DNA from: Neospora caninum Liverpool
Lineage: Eukaryota; Apicomplexa; Conoidasida; Eucoccidiorida; Sarcocystidae
Assembly (NCBI RefSeq): GCF_000208865.1
Contig: NC_018390.1
Location: forward strand, 3,738,270 to 3,802,269
DNA: 64,000 bases
Reading direction: 5' to 3'
Shown here: one piece after another, positions 35,801 to 47,415 of the stretch
Layout: the number at the start of each line of letters is the position of its first letter
Position numbering within the stretch: position 1 is the stretch's first letter
Position numbers and translations under genes: made by a program
Notes under the pieces: model-generated
Told to the model about the DNA's origin: nothing
Seen by the model: the letters and a program-made list of their open reading frames with translations, nothing else
The model's database searches: none

Positions 35801-38800
35801 GCTTGATTTGCTTCCTGCATGCATCCCGATGAAAGAAAAGGCAAATCGGGGAGCCCGAGCCGGGCCCTTGATTACGTGCATCCAAACACCCTCACCGAAA
35901 CAAGAAAACGGTGCAGTTGATATGTGTAGATATGTATATATATATGTATATATATATGCAAACATATATATACATGCATATACCTACAGAATGATGGCGT
36001 GGTCGCCATTTACGGGGATGTCCCGATCTTGGCATCTGACTTGAACAAGTATTGAAGCCGGCTTCTCTTTGTTTTTTCGCTCGCTGTTCAATGCCGCTCC
36101 TCCTTTCTGTCTTGTCTCTGTCCATTTGTGGTTTGATTCGCCCCCCTGCAGTGCCGGTCTGATCCTGGCAGACCACCGCGTCGTCGCGATGTCCCTGGCA
36201 AAAAATTTTCTCCTCCAGCCCACAGGTAGAGCCCCAACTCTAAACGGTCCCGTCTCTTTTCAGTGCATGTGCAAGGAGAGTCTTGCCGTCCATTCCTTGC
36301 AACGCGTTTCAAAGATATCTACAAGGGTCCGCATGCAGGAGTGATCCACGTGTTTTGCTTTTCTCCGCTTTTTTGGCCATCAAAGCTGCGGATGCATGCG
36401 TGGCGGTCTCTGTGTCCACGGGGGCTCACATGGCGCCATATAAAATTACGGAATGCACTGGGCATAACTGCACAACTTCATTTCCCGAGGAATCCCAGAT
36501 TTCGTAGTCTTGTGTTGTGCTCCTTCACATGACACGTCCTCGGCGCACGAATCTTTATGGGATCTTGTGCACGAGGGCTAGCAAAACTTTGGCGCTCTGA
36601 GATGGACCTGTGCTGTCAAAAGGTGGGAGGGAGCGACTCTGAGACAGGATCCTTCGGAGTCTTTTTGTCGCGTATATCCGCACTTCTACCCCCCTGCCGC
36701 AGTACGAGTGTGATTGTGACCCCACAGATTTATATATGCACAACGGTAAAGATGTGCCTTTTCCGCTCGTCGCAACCCGCAGCAGATCGGAATAGAACAA
36801 CACATGTATGCCTCTGTCTTTTCGTCTCGCCAAGCTCTCAGATACCTCAACACTGGCGCACGCCCAACAGTCAGGAAACAAGGCCCGAGGACTGCAAATT
36901 GATATCTGCACTTTTATGTGGAGGTTTATTTATGTGTACGTGCATCAGTCGAAGCCCCTGGTGTATGCGTGGGCTTCGTTCGCCCGTGCATGTGCAACCG
37001 CTGTGTGGTCTGGATGTGTGTTCTTTCTGGATATTTTTGCAGATATCGTGCTCTTGGTGAACTTCGTGGTGGCCTCTCCTGCTCTCCGCCAGGCCGAAAG
37101 TTGGACGCCAATTTGTCTCCCTGGCTTCAATGATCGGTCTGTCTGATTCCTTCGTCTTGGCTTCGTCAACTCTTGGCACTGCCCCCATCTGTGCCGTGTT
37201 CTTGCTCCTCTCAATCCTCGCGCATTTGTGTGCCGATTTACGCGATCATGTAATGCCTACACGTGCGCGCAGCGCTGTTCATATGTATACATGGGAGCAG
37301 CCTGTCTAAGTCGAAGTTAAATCCGTTCTTAATCTCTTTCCGGTAACCCATCGGAAGGCTTACGGCTGCTTTCGCCGGTAGCCTCACTTGGAGCCTGTGC
37401 CTTGCTCGCACATCGACGCATGCGCGCCAGCTTGACCGCCCACCTGTCGCAGGATTCGTCCACGTTTTCCCCCGTCTCGTGCGTCTTTCTTGACTATCCA
37501 GAGCTCTCTGTGGTCCGTGTATTTGCATGTTCGCTCGCGCTTCCACACGGACGGGGGGCGGGTAGCAGGTTTCCATACATACATATATATGTATAGATAT
37601 GTATTTAGACTTCTCAGTTTGTCTCGGTCTGCATGCTCAGGTGTAGATCTGTGGGTGTTTGGCCTTTTCAGTGCGTTTTTGTACATGTACGTCCGGTACC
37701 TCGCACCCCACGTGTGCTACCTGTGCCTTTCGTCCAAGAACGACGGCGAGCAGTTCTTCGCCCTGTCTTCTCACTGCACGAAAACATTCGCAGTAAGTGC
37801 CGGAGAGCGGCGAGGACGACACGCCCAAACCGAAACTATTCAGGATACGCATCTCCCAGCGAAACAAGATCGCTCAGAGGACATTTTCGGCGCGTTTTCA
37901 CTTCGGCATGCAGCTCCTCCGGGGCGCACACCTGGGGTGTGCTCTAAATCCAGATTCGTCTTGTCATTTTGGAGCTGTGCGCACCGATGGGAGAATGATA
38001 ATCGCAGTCATCTCAGGAAATACGAATAAGATACCACCACATCCGCGTCGCTAGGCATGCGTGTATGCGAACAAGCGTGTCTTCCTGTCTTTCGCTTGCC
38101 CGACCGCTTGGTCTCCCTCTATCAGTCTGCATATGCTTATGGGAGCAACACTCGAAAAATGTAGGGACTGCTGTGGCAGCCAGGCGTCTCGTCGCTTTGT
38201 TCTGGGTCAAGTTATCGTTTTTCATGCTATTTCCTCAATGTTTTGTGTTGCCTTTCTTCTTAATGTCCTCGCGTACGTTCTCTGCGTCGTTCTGTGTGTG
38301 TATGCCGCCGCTTTCGGTCTCACAGCTTCGCGCGTCACTTCTTCGTGTCTTTTGTCAGGATGTATTGCCCATCTGTACTCTGGCTGTCCCCCGCTCTTCC
38401 CTTGTTTTCAAAATTTCGTGAAACACACATTGTGGCGCTGGCCCTTTGCGCGTCTCTCTCTGTTTTCACGCAGCTGTTGACGAACACCGGCTGCTTGCAC
38501 GCGATCGAGAGGTCGAGGGAGTACTGCCCATACAGTCTGCGTAAGAGGGGAAATGCGAGAGGGTGAAGAGGAAATTCTGAAAACATCCAGTCTGTTGTCG
38601 CGTTTATCGTGCTTCGGCTGTCACGCTTCTTCTCCTGTCTCGCTTCTCCTGTCTCGTCCATTCCTTCCATCAACGACAGGTCGCGTGGCCACACACATTC
38701 CAACAGAGCTCTCAAGCAACGGCCTACAGTTGGCCGGGGCAAACGCGTTGAAACACGGGTGTGTGTTCTCTGTCCATGGTGACGTAGCACTGTTTTTTTT

Positions 38801-40654
38801 TTTCATTTTTGCGGTGTAGAAGCCTTTTGCGGCAACTACCGTTTATGCGGAGTGGCGGTGTCTTCATTGCGGTGGCGATCCAGCGTCTGAGGAGCCTTCA
38901 CCGTTGCGTCGACAACACACGGCAGAGCGCTCGGCAGTCGTGCGTGCATTTTGAAAGATGTGCGCTTGAGCTCGGCCGTCAACATGCCGTCTTCTCGCCT
39001 CACGTCTGTTTTCCCTTTGCTTTCCATGTGTGGGCGTTAACCTGCTTTCAGCGCGAAGTTTGTGGGGTTCTCTGGCCCTCTTGCATGTTGGGTTCTTTCT
39101 GCCTTCTCCGAAGCAGTTCTTCTCGTCTGCCTTGTCGTCGGAAATTGACACGGGGAAACATGCCATTCGCGAGTGAGGAAAGGCAAGGGGAAAAATTCCC
39201 TGCTCGGCGAACGCACCTTTGTGTCGGCCTGTTCAAGGGACAAGAAAAAGGGAAAACAGGGATAAAGGCAAAGACAGGCGAAAGGCAGTCGAAAAGGGAA
39301 ACGGTAGCAAAGTGGAGATTACAGCGCCAACGAAGTGTGGAAGTGGCAAGAAGGTCGTGGGCGGCAAGGATCTCAGCGGATATACCTTGCCGCCCGTCCT
39401 GCTCTTTTTCCAGCATCGGCGCGGGCATGAGTCGAGTGCTTCCTCAGTTTTTTTTGTTAGGCGCCCCCGCTCCGCGAATCCACCTGCTTTGGCCCGGGGG
39501 CCCGTCGCTCTCTGTCGCCCTGTGCGTCTCCTGTTCCTCGTTTTAGCTGTCTGTGTGTGGCTAGCCGTGTGAAGGAATAGCAAGATCCGCGACGATCTTA
39601 CCAGCATCGCAGGAGACACAAACACAAAGGTAGCACCGCAATGTATTCCGCTCTCCTCCAGCTTCGCCCGGTCACCTCAAAAGGCCACGTAGCCTCACTG
39701 GAGCGGAAAAAAGCCGAGCAAAGGTGTCCGGGCGTATTATCCGGTCAAGGGCCAAGGGACCGCAACAGGGGACGTTGAGCTCAGTGGACGGTTGAGGAAA
39801 AGAGAGAGAGGAAATCGGCAGAACCGTGTCGGTGCTTTGTCTGTATTGCCCTTTCGGCTCTCAGCATTCTGAAGCTCTACGTCCAGTGCGATGAGTCTGT
39901 TCAAGGCGCCAAGCTACCCACGCACGCCTACGTCGAAACAGAGGTGAGGAAACGTTTGCTCTCTCGGGGCGTCTGAGAACTCCTGTCGGGAATCCAAGGC
40001 CGGCAAACGACTTGCTTCGCTCTTAATTTCTCTCTCGCCTTCTTTTGGCGTCTGCCTCTCCCCCCCCGCGCGGCGACGGGCCCCGGTACCTGTCTGGACC
40101 GTGCTCTCTGTGCCGTGCACGTTCTCCTTTGTCGTGCAGCGTCATAAAGCGTACGTGTGGCGAACATCTGAATTCCACCTGTATGCGGCAGTGCCTGCGT
40201 GGATAGGTAAGTGTCGAGTCGAGCACGACAAAGACAACGCCGAGAGCCGCGAGCGGCGCTGAGGCTGCAGTGTCGCAGAGGCACAACGCAGGGGCGAGGT
40301 AGAATGCTGGGTGGCGAGAAGCCGAGAAAAGCCGGGACCCCAAGGGAAGGAAACGCCCGAATGTCGACACACGCGTGACAGCGGAAAGCAGGGAGAGTGT
40401 GATGGGCAGCACGGGTGATGGAGAGGAACTTAGCATCTTCCGTGTAACTTGATCCGCTGAAGGCGGCAGCTGCCTGTGCTCAAAACGCCCGTTTGGTGGG
40501 GTGCGTTCGGAGGCAGGACCCCACAAGAGCAAGCCTTGATCCTTTGTTTGTGCACACAGAGCTCACCACCGTTGTGCTCGAGCAGCTCGCCAAGTGGGTC
40601 ATGGATCAGCGGCCGTTCCTTTTTATCACCAACATCCCGGTCATTTCGGGATGA
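30799..40654 (+). CDS. MON1: MON1 (SAND family), subunit of the Mon1-Ccz1 Rab7 exchange factor
   Basis: Mon1-Ccz1 loads GTP on Rab7 on late endosomes and vacuoles. Fifteen exons: 30799-32695, 33039-33117, 33317-33351, 33947-34016, 34327-34453, 34705-34783, 35158-35455, 36152-36225, 37043-37136, 37672-37792, 38474-38540, 38680-38758, 39865-39943, 40140-40206, 40560-40654. All phases agree and the total is 3261 bases, 1086 residues. The first 632 residues are acidic, Ser/Pro-rich and probably disordered; Mon1 proteins elsewhere are about 550-650 residues in all. The conserved part has HVFIFTFSGKPVYSRYGNEESLSAFTG (first longin domain; split by introns), FVFLRRGPLYLVSV, HRVVAMSLAKNFLLQPTDIVLLVNFV, WTPICLPGFN, CYLCLSSKNDGEQFFALS, EFHLYAAVPAWI and WVMDQRPFLFI, covering all three longin domains. 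The partner Ccz1 is not in this window. Expected in the endosome-like compartment that feeds micronemes and rhoptries. Confidence 0.92.
32740..32753 (+). repeat. Poly-G tract (14 G) in intron
   Basis: Lies 44 bases after the 5' splice site of MON1 intron 1 (donor 32696). Confidence 0.9.
32871..32895 (+). repeat. (TA)n microsatellite in intron
   Basis: Pure TA repeat in MON1 intron 1, preceded by ATACATACATGCATATACA. Confidence 0.95.
35683..35704 (+). repeat. (AT)n microsatellite in intron
   Basis: Pure AT repeat in the MON1 intron 35456-36151; a second, impure TA/TG-rich stretch follows at 35919-35989 in the same intron. Confidence 0.95.
35919..35989 (+). repeat. Impure TATA/TATG-rich stretch in intron
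   Basis: Alternating pyrimidine-purine sequence rich in TATATG and TACATG units, in the same MON1 intron as the AT repeat at 35683. Confidence 0.8.
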
Positions 40655-43600
40655 GGACGGTGGCGCCGCCTCTTCTGCGCCCGACAAGCCGAGACGCACG
40701 CGCCAGATGACTTCTTTGTCACTAGTTTGTCGCCTGTGGAATTTGAGGACTGTCCGATGTAAAATTCTCTAGGCACGCATGCGTGTCGAGTAAGAGACAG
40801 GCGTACATGCGCATGCCTGCCTACTTGGCAATCCGTAGGAAGTATGCGACGCCGATGTTCTGCTGCGGCAGCTATGCGCATCTTTTCGTATCGAGTCACG
40901 TCGGGGTCGTCGCGTTTGCCGCTGTGTGGCGAACCAGGCTCGATGTGAGACGTGTCTCGAGTGTCGGGAAATAACCCAATGCAGCCGTTTCATCGGGGCG
41001 TCACGTAACGCCGGCTGGTGCGTGTGGATGTGCAGGCGTGCGTTTGTCTGCTCGGTGAATTGGTAGATTTATACATAGTTATGTATGTAAATGTGTCGTT
41101 GATATACGGCGCAAGGGCTCCTCGCGGGGCGCGTTGAACTGTTTTCCGTTTTTTGTGGAGGAACTGCCAACGAAACCACCGTAGTCTGGGGTATGAACGA
41201 GGTGGGGGGGTCGTGGATACGCTTGAGAAGAAAACCAGGATTCAAAAGGAATCCGAGAGGGAACTGTAGAGCGGAAAGTTCGTGCGCGAGTGTTCAGCCT
41301 CGTGAAACAGGTGCGTCTCACAACGTCCTGGAAAAGCTGCCGGAGTCGGAGCAGGGATGCTCAAACGTGCAGTGAACACACGAGAATGACGGGGTGACGC
41401 ACGGACAGCCTGTGCGGCGGCGAAACGGAACGTGGGGAGGATGGGGCAGCGACTACGACTTGTGGATAGCATCGTTCGGACGCATCTATTTCTGGCGTTT
41501 TGGCGGGCCGCTATGCCACAGAGAGAGAGGGAATGCTTTTTTCTTGTTGCAATTTCGGAGGGCCCAACACATTTGTAGACCGAAACACAACCTCGGTAGT
41601 CAAGCTGTGCAGGTGCGTGAACGGTAAAGGCGACAGGAGCACGCCCAGCCAGGTGGTTGGGTTGTGCGTGGACGGGTTCATTCTTCATTTGTTTTCTTCT
41701 GTCCTTTCTATCTCTCTTTTCGTGCGACATGCATTCACTGCTGTGTCTGGTTCGGCCCACGGTAAGGGACGTTCAACCTTTTTTGTGTGAGGGAGTTTAG
41801 GAGTTACGTGAGAAAACGCGGTGTTGAGGACGTGGCGCCTTTCTCTTTTGTCTGTTTGTTGTTTTGGAGGCACGACTTTGAACTTTGTGGGATAGGCTCG
41901 GTCTGCCTTGCAGAAGGGAAGGACAACAGAGTCTTCTCCCGTTGACAGGAGCGTCACAGAGAAGAGAAGCTACCTTAAAATAACCCTCTCAAAAACTGTC
42001 GTTTAGAGAGCGCAGTTTCCGTCTTTGTCGCGTTTTGTGGGAGACGGAGCCGAGAGGGAGGCGGAGGCACACGGTAACCTACAGCCGAAGGGGCAGAAAA
42101 CTCTAACGCGCCCGTCTCGTGCTAAACAGTTATTAGGCGTGTTGCAGCACAGAGGAGGAAGCATTCTTCTGGCTTTTCTGTCATTCTGCTGTATTTAAGC
42201 TGAAACCAACGAGAACCGCTAGGCGTCCTCTAGTTTTTCTCTCTCCGGTCTAATTTTCATCGCGTGAACCGACGCGCCCCGTCAAGCCCCGTCCCAATCC
42301 CATTCGCTAAACTGGGCCAGACAGAAGGCAGAAGTAGAGACACGCCTCCAGAAACACGGCTGACAGATCCGACAGCGGATACCCGCCTGTACAGATAGAC
42401 AGACGAGTCGTTAGATGGGGTTAGGGAATGTATGGGCAGATAGGTTGTACAGCGAGAGAGAAAAGTAGCAATCTACAGAAGGAATAACCTCAATGTGTGT
42501 CGGGAGATGCTGCGGTAGCGTGTTGTCCACACGAAAATGTGGAGGAACCGGGGCTTGGATTCTCGCGCTGTTTTATCCATCATGTCAGGAGTTAGTTACA
42601 AAGTTGTGGTAAGTAGAAATGCGGCCGAATAGGCATCCGCGGGTCTTTCGTGGACAGCGGACTGAAGGCAAGATTCCCTGAGTGCATAAAACAGATACAC
42701 GTTCACAATGTGTGCGAGAGCCCTTCCACGTAATGGAGGTCAGACAGAGAAAAGAACGGTTTCGTGCATCGCTTTCCATATAAAGGAAGAGGCGCAAAGA
42801 CGCAGTTCTGTGTTACACAGTATTTGCGAGGAAGCGTTGCAAGAGTGCCGTCGTGGAGCAGAAGAAGAAGCGAGAGATCCACGAGATGGGCACAAACACT
42901 CTCATCCGTAGTGGAGAAGGAAGGCGTTCAATGTGTTAAAAATGACTTGCAATTAGAGGAACGCAGAGCAAGAACGAAAAAACAGAATAGAAAGCCTAGT
43001 CTGTAGAAGGGAGACAGATCGTAACGGGTGTCAGAATAGTTGCAGGTGGAAGACAGGAAGAGAGAAATCTGATAAAATCTGATAGTGGTATGTGGGGCAA
43101 CGGACCTGGGGATTCTGAGATAGTCACGTCGCGGCTGCAGCCCCAGCTCTACGACTTGTAGGAATTTTCCACTTTGAGATCTCTTGGCTGAGTTGTGCTT
43201 TCCTTTTCGCGCACTTTTCTTCTACATTTCTTCAGGTTCAGACATCCAGCACGCCCCAAATTGTCAATCCGAAGCAGCATCATTAGCTCTCACGCCCGGG
43301 AGTTCCCTGTTTCGTCGCAGGTGGAATTGTAGGAGGCGCCAAAGAGCTCTCCCACTGCCACACGGAAGCGAAACGTTGATCTCAAGCTGTCTGGCTTGGA
43401 GCCCAAGCGAACCAATTTGTGACTGCATTTTGACAGCAGATAAGCCTGTTGGGTGTCTAGCGAGCTGTCAAGTTTCACGAGAAAGAGAAGGGCTGACATC
43501 CAGAAGGAGAGAAGACTCTGCTTGTGTAGCGGTAAAAAAAATAGAAAGAGAACGAGTGAACGGTACTTGTTATTGCAAGCGGGCTGGTGGAGCGTCTTGC

Positions 43601-43767
43601 GGTACAAGGAACTGCGAGCGGCGTAGGCACGTTTCGATGTGTGGACGTTCTGCGGAGGTTTTTGCAAGAGTTGGCCTTCTTTTCCTAACAGACGGAACAC
43701 GCCCCTCTTTCCGTATTCTACTAGAATAGCCTCTTTGAGAAGTGCCATACTTTATAGGTCTTTTTTT
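40655..43767. other. Intergenic region between MON1 and gene D
   Basis: Three kilobases without a supported gene. A 181-codon open frame ends at 43729 on the + strand just before gene D and might contain 5' exons of that gene (a fair acceptor precedes 43225), but the frames could not be joined. The stretch 41950-43100 has many stops on both strands and is lower in GC than the genes. Confidence 0.45.
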
Positions 43768-46700
43768 ATGTATGGTGACGTGGAAAGAATGTTTCAGCTA
43801 GCGGACGTCGGCGACGGTCACAGTGCCGAGGCACAATCTGAAAAGGAAAAAGAATTCAGACAGAAAGAGGATAGTGACGTATATGAGGGGGATGGCAGGG
43901 ACCGAGGTACCCTAAGTGAGACACTGCAGAATGTGGGAGAAACTTGGGAAGACGCCGATCGTCATCCACAATCAGGAGACGATGGGAACGAAGCGAAAGA
44001 AAAAGAAATACGGCAGCGGTATCTCATTCGAAACGATTCAGGACAATCTGAGGATGAACATAGGAAAGCAGCAGGGCAGAAACGAGAGTGGGAGAAACAA
44101 GAGAACGGAGAGCGGACAGAGCTCGATATTCAAAATGTTTCTGATGTTGAGTCAGGAGGGAACCAGCAAATGAACGATGACGAGCAGTTGGAGACAAGAC
44201 AAATTGATCGAATGATGGACGCAGACCTGCTCCTGGTGAATGAATCAGAGGGGATAAATCATGAGAGGTCCGATGGAGAGCGCCAAGAACAGAACCACGA
44301 AGAGAATACAGACGACGACCTTGAGGAGACGGATCGGGACGATCGAGTTGAACGCATTGTGCAAGGATCAGAAGACGACGTTCAACAGCAATCACAACGG
44401 CGAGACCAGGCCGGGGATGATGGAGAGGAGGAAGAGCATAATGTCTGCAGCGCGGAGACGGATTCCCCTTGGGACGGGGAGTCTGGAGAACATCAACCTC
44501 GTTTCCGCAGTGTGGATGATGGAGAAACGCAGTCTGATCCTGACAATCATGAGGAGAGAGCCCCCATGCGGCGCTCGTCTCCGGTAGCTGTTGAAGAGGC
44601 GATTCCCCACCAAATAACTGCGTCATCGAAAGCAGGGGTGCGTATTCGGTTTCGGACCATTGCTTCGATAGTTGATTGCCTACCAAGTCTCGAGGATCCC
44701 TCTGCCCGTCGCCTTGAGGCAGCAGCGGTAGCTGCAGAGATTCTTGAATCCCTGGAACAGAGAGCAGAGCGCTTGCTGGTCTACAATACACGGATCGTCA
44801 CACAAACGAAGAAACGCGTAGGAAGCAGTCGAGCGAGCTCCGGTCAGAAAGCCCGCCTACGCTTCGATTCTCTACCGGACGCGATTGAAGAGGATGACAA
44901 CACCATGTATGGGCAATGGAAGCTCAAAGAGGCGACCGCCGCAGAGGCGGCTAGTGGTCTTCTTCGTGCACTCGAGGAATCCGCGATAGAAAAACTTACT
45001 TCTCAAGTTGAAGACGTCGACTGGAAAGAAATAAACTGGGAACATCAAAGCACGCCTCACGCGCGGGGGCATGAGAATGATCCAATAGACGACACACACG
45101 GCTCTGGTAACGAAAATCGCAGAAGTATATTACGCTTCGGAGATGATAACCAAAACGTGGATGCGGAAAGTGAAGAAACAAACTTGCAGGAGGAAATACA
45201 CGAAGATCTTTCAACCATGTCAGATGAGAAAGCGGCAAGAGAATTCGATCTCTGGCTTGGGAGGGCCACCACACTTCGTCTTTCGATGGAGTATGGAGGT
45301 GAACCAGAAGCGCCGTCTGTTCCTAAGGAGCATCCAGAACGAAGTGACTTGAGAACGCTTCTGAGAGGTGAAGGTTTAAGCATGTTTCAAGATCTAGGAA
45401 AAGCCAGCGGGGGAAAGAGAGAAGGCATTTCTGCCATCAACAGCCTCGACACTTCGGTAAAAGCAGCTGCCGCACGACACCTCATCACGCCTTCTTTGAA
45501 GCAGGAGAAACTATGGCATATGTTTGGACGAGACACTGAAGCAGGTATGATACGCAAAGCGGTGGCGACAGCCTCCGTTTTGCTCTATAAGAGAACCAAC
45601 ACCTCAGTATTGGCTTCTAAACCGTGGAACTTTTTGAGCCGCAAAAACGGCAATGAACGCTTTGAGCCTGAGGAAGAAGATATGCTGACTGGATCTACAT
45701 CAATGAGTTAACACAAACTGAATATTCTGTATGTCGAAACGGAAGTCGAATCCAGGATATAACCGATGAAAAGGCCTACCGCAGGTCGTGAGGGCCTATG
45801 TTGGTCTAGTGAGCACTTTTCTGTCCTCTTGTCGTTGTTTTCGTTTCTCATGTATTCCATATCGACCTTTAGGTTTCTTGCGAGCTTTTTTTCTCTGGTC
45901 GTCTGTGTTCTCGCTGGTTTCCTCATACGTCGACTCGTTCCGCTCGGCTTGGTTTCCTGAGCAGCCGTTTTCAGTTCATGGGCGGTATTGCCTGGCCATA
46001 TTACGGAAAACAAAAGATATCGACGATATCTAGGCAGGTTGTTCGCAACTCTGGAGGTCACCAGAAAAAACACGAACCAGGTAGCTGCTTTGTGTAAGCT
46101 TAGACCGACGCCGCCATCGCTTTTCATGTCGAGCTCCGAATCCCACGCGACGCGGATCAGAGTCGCTATTCTGGCTACGGACAATTCCTTTGTGACTGCT
46201 TTCTTCTTGAAAAAACCCTAGTACTGCCCAAGTCACAAGACGCCTCCACATTCTCTTTCGCTCGCTGTTTCCCTTTTGTTTTTTCTCGTGGTTGTCTGAT
46301 ACAGGTCGTTTGTTGCACCGACTGTACGCGTCCCGGGCAGCCGCCCTCGGATCGCCTGGCACTTTGTATCCAGCGCCAAAAATCAAGGTAAGGAACAGAC
46401 CGTTTTTGACGACCCTCCGAAACGTACTATTTCACTTAGGCAAATCGTTACATGCTTTCCCTTTCCCCTTTTTTCGATGTGCACAAAACCGTTGATTCAG
46501 GACTCGAATGACGACCCTAACTTCCGGATCATTAATTCGAAAAGCAGAACCTTTGCCTCCTCGCGGAAAGGGCACTTTCGCAGAGTAAAGATTTCTGTTC
46601 CTCGTGTTGGTCGCCACCCCGTCCCTCGTAGGGATGGGCTACCAGATGTGGACGGTAAGGCAAGTTGGGACCATGGCGCAGTTGCCTCCGGCCGCCTTGA

Positions 46701-47415
46701 TAATTATGGAGGTGGAAGGCGCTCTCTGACAAAGATTGCCCAGGGGGTTGAACAGCAACGAAAAGAAATCTTGGCAGATGCTCAAGCAGCAGCTATGAGG
46801 GCTGCAGCGTATCATCAACACGGACAGAGTAGGGAACAAGCAAAAGAAGCTCTGCAGGAGGCGTTCTATCTGGAGGAATGCCGGACTCTCCCTGCAGCTG
46901 CGCGGCTCCCCGCGTTGCCGAGAGAGGATCGTCAGCATCTTCAGAAAGGACGAACGGCTAGACAAGCAAGAGAAGGACTGGGAGGACACCCTTCCGCGGG
47001 CAAGATGGTAGCAGGTGGGGGAACCGCTGAGAGAGGGGAAGAGTGGGGAAAGCCGATAGATTCCAAGAAGGGAATGACTCGAGAACAGAAGCACCTTTTC
47101 GACAAAACTTTGCACGAGATCCAGTACCGAGAGGAGAGACTAAGGAAACTTCGTGATGCGCTCCCGGACGACGTCCTCACCGCCGCTGCCGCAGAAGACT
47201 GCGCCTCTCGGCAAAAAGGGGTTTCACAGGCAAGGCAGGCCTTGGCTGCGCAGATGGGACGGAGCCAACGTGCGAAACGCAAGATTCAGGAGAACCTCAG
47301 AGAGGAAACAAAACTCGTGAAAGAAATAGCAGAACGCGTGCGAGACCTTCAGACACTGAAGCGGCTTAGCGGGGCGCACGTGCGCCAGCAAACTGACGGC
47401 TCCAGCATTGTCTGA
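43768..47415 (+). CDS. Unrecognised acidic and coiled-coil protein, about 924 aa (gene D)
   Basis: Exons 43768-45544, 46305-46387 and 46501-47415 join with phases 1 and 0 to 2775 bases. Without splicing the first frame would run to 45711, giving 690 residues. The first 300 residues are very rich in Glu, Asp, Gln and Arg and probably disordered. A more conserved-looking part follows (RIRFRTIASIVDCLPSLEDP, ARRLEAAAVAAEILESL). The C-terminal third is basic and helical (KIQENLREETKLVKEIAERV) with a likely coiled coil. Codon use is more A/T-rich than in the neighbouring NOT1 and MON1 genes. The ATG has a poor context (run of T before it), and an acceptor-like CAG at 43795-43797 suggests the true N-terminus may come from a 5' exon. 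I recognise no domain. A nuclear role is only a guess from the charge pattern. Confidence 0.62.

Noticed and set aside
35812..35826. TGCATGCA, a motif bound by some apicomplexan AP2 factors
   Set aside because: It lies in a MON1 intron, and TGCATG-type sequence occurs repeatedly in CATA-rich introns here, so it is not evidence of a promoter.
43768..45711. Gene D read as a single-exon protein of 690 residues
   Set aside because: A CAG/GTATGA donor at 45545 and downstream exons that continue in phase to a longer open protein make the spliced 924-residue model more likely; the unspliced form may be intron retention.
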